A stretch of DNA of 37,547 nt from Candidatus Rokubacteria bacterium RIFCSPLOWO2_02_FULL_73_56. GTDB taxonomy: Bacteria > Methylomirabilota > Methylomirabilia > Rokubacteriales > CSP1-6. Below, piece after piece: positions 37,476-37,547 of the stretch. The first letter of the stretch is position 1; every line of letters begins with the position of its first letter. Below the pieces are notes generated by a model. That model was not told the DNA's origin, made no database searches, and saw nothing but the letters and a program-made list of their open reading frames with translations. The DNA lies in NCBI GenBank assembly GCA_001788495.1, contig MGCF01000164.1, forward strand, positions 2,419-39,965, written 5' to 3'. A program made the position numbers and the translations under genes.

Positions 37476-37547
37476 GCGCCGCTCGGCGGCGGCGCGCGGC
37501 GGGCGGCGGCGGGTCTCCTCCGCTCGGAACGACACTCGCCCGGAGAC
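37472..37547 (+). CDS. Possible start of a gene after ftsX (3'-partial)
   Basis: GTG 37472 overlaps the ftsX stop in the GTGA arrangement used repeatedly in this window. It opens a frame to the edge (25 codons, SAARRRRAAGGGGSPPLG). In many genomes an EnvC-type M23 murein-hydrolase activator follows ftsX, but the visible residues are low-complexity and show no signal peptide, so nothing can be assigned. Confidence 0.3.
   Translation, partial: MSAARRRRAAGGGGSPPLGTTLARR

Overview
The window is a very GC-rich, densely packed bacterial segment with strong GC bias at third codon positions and many GTG starts. It carries an LpxL-type acyltransferase (Gram-negative outer membrane), a multiheme cytochrome operon, a complete selenocysteine decoding unit (tRNA-Sec, selA, selB), GatCAB, and Tat and lipoprotein-processing genes. 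My inference, without any database search, is an environmental Gram-negative lineage such as Rokubacteria/Methylomirabilota. No phage, plasmid, CRISPR or rRNA locus is visible. The largest gaps are about 220 bp (4344-4563) and 163 bp (28491-28653).

Layout. 1-3.9 kb: end-truncated H+-pyrophosphatase, lipid A-type acyltransferase and a secreted protein. 3.9-7.1 kb: Lys-rich periplasmic protein with a Cys repeat tail (minus), MltD-like transglycosylase plus MoaD/ThiS-like protein (plus), and a YihY/BrkB membrane protein (minus). 7.2-10 kb: histidine kinase and LuxR-type response regulator. 13.2-10 kb, read on minus: nine-heme cytochrome c, cytochrome b, M56 metallopeptidase and a membrane-anchored protein, convergent with the two-component pair. 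13.3-13.7 kb (minus): small membrane protein.

13.9-21.9 kb (plus): tRNA-Sec, DUF3105 protein, lipoprotein, 94-residue protein, selA, selB, tatA and two multi-pass membrane glycosyltransferase-like proteins, nearly all overlapping or closely spaced. 21.9-37.5 kb (plus): secreted retropepsin-like protease, ileS, lspA, an inverted-repeat element, rluD, glmU, a second inverted-repeat element, glmS, a UvrD/PcrA helicase, gatC-gatA-gatB, ftsE-ftsX and the first codons of another gene.

The most noteworthy signals are: (1) the Sec tRNA, selA and selB in one apparent transcription unit with three uncharacterised genes between them and tatA just after; (2) two different MITE-like inverted-repeat elements in gene junctions, one flanked by TA and ending 2 bp before the glmS start; (3) a recurring TANNNT box, often preceded by TGn, only 3-13 nt from start codons, suggesting leaderless or near-leaderless transcription; (4) an operon joining a nonaheme cytochrome c and cytochrome b to an M56 metalloprotease; (5) several genes whose reading frame offers no ATG/GTG/TTG at the expected N terminus. 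All functional statements rest on motif recognition from the sequence.
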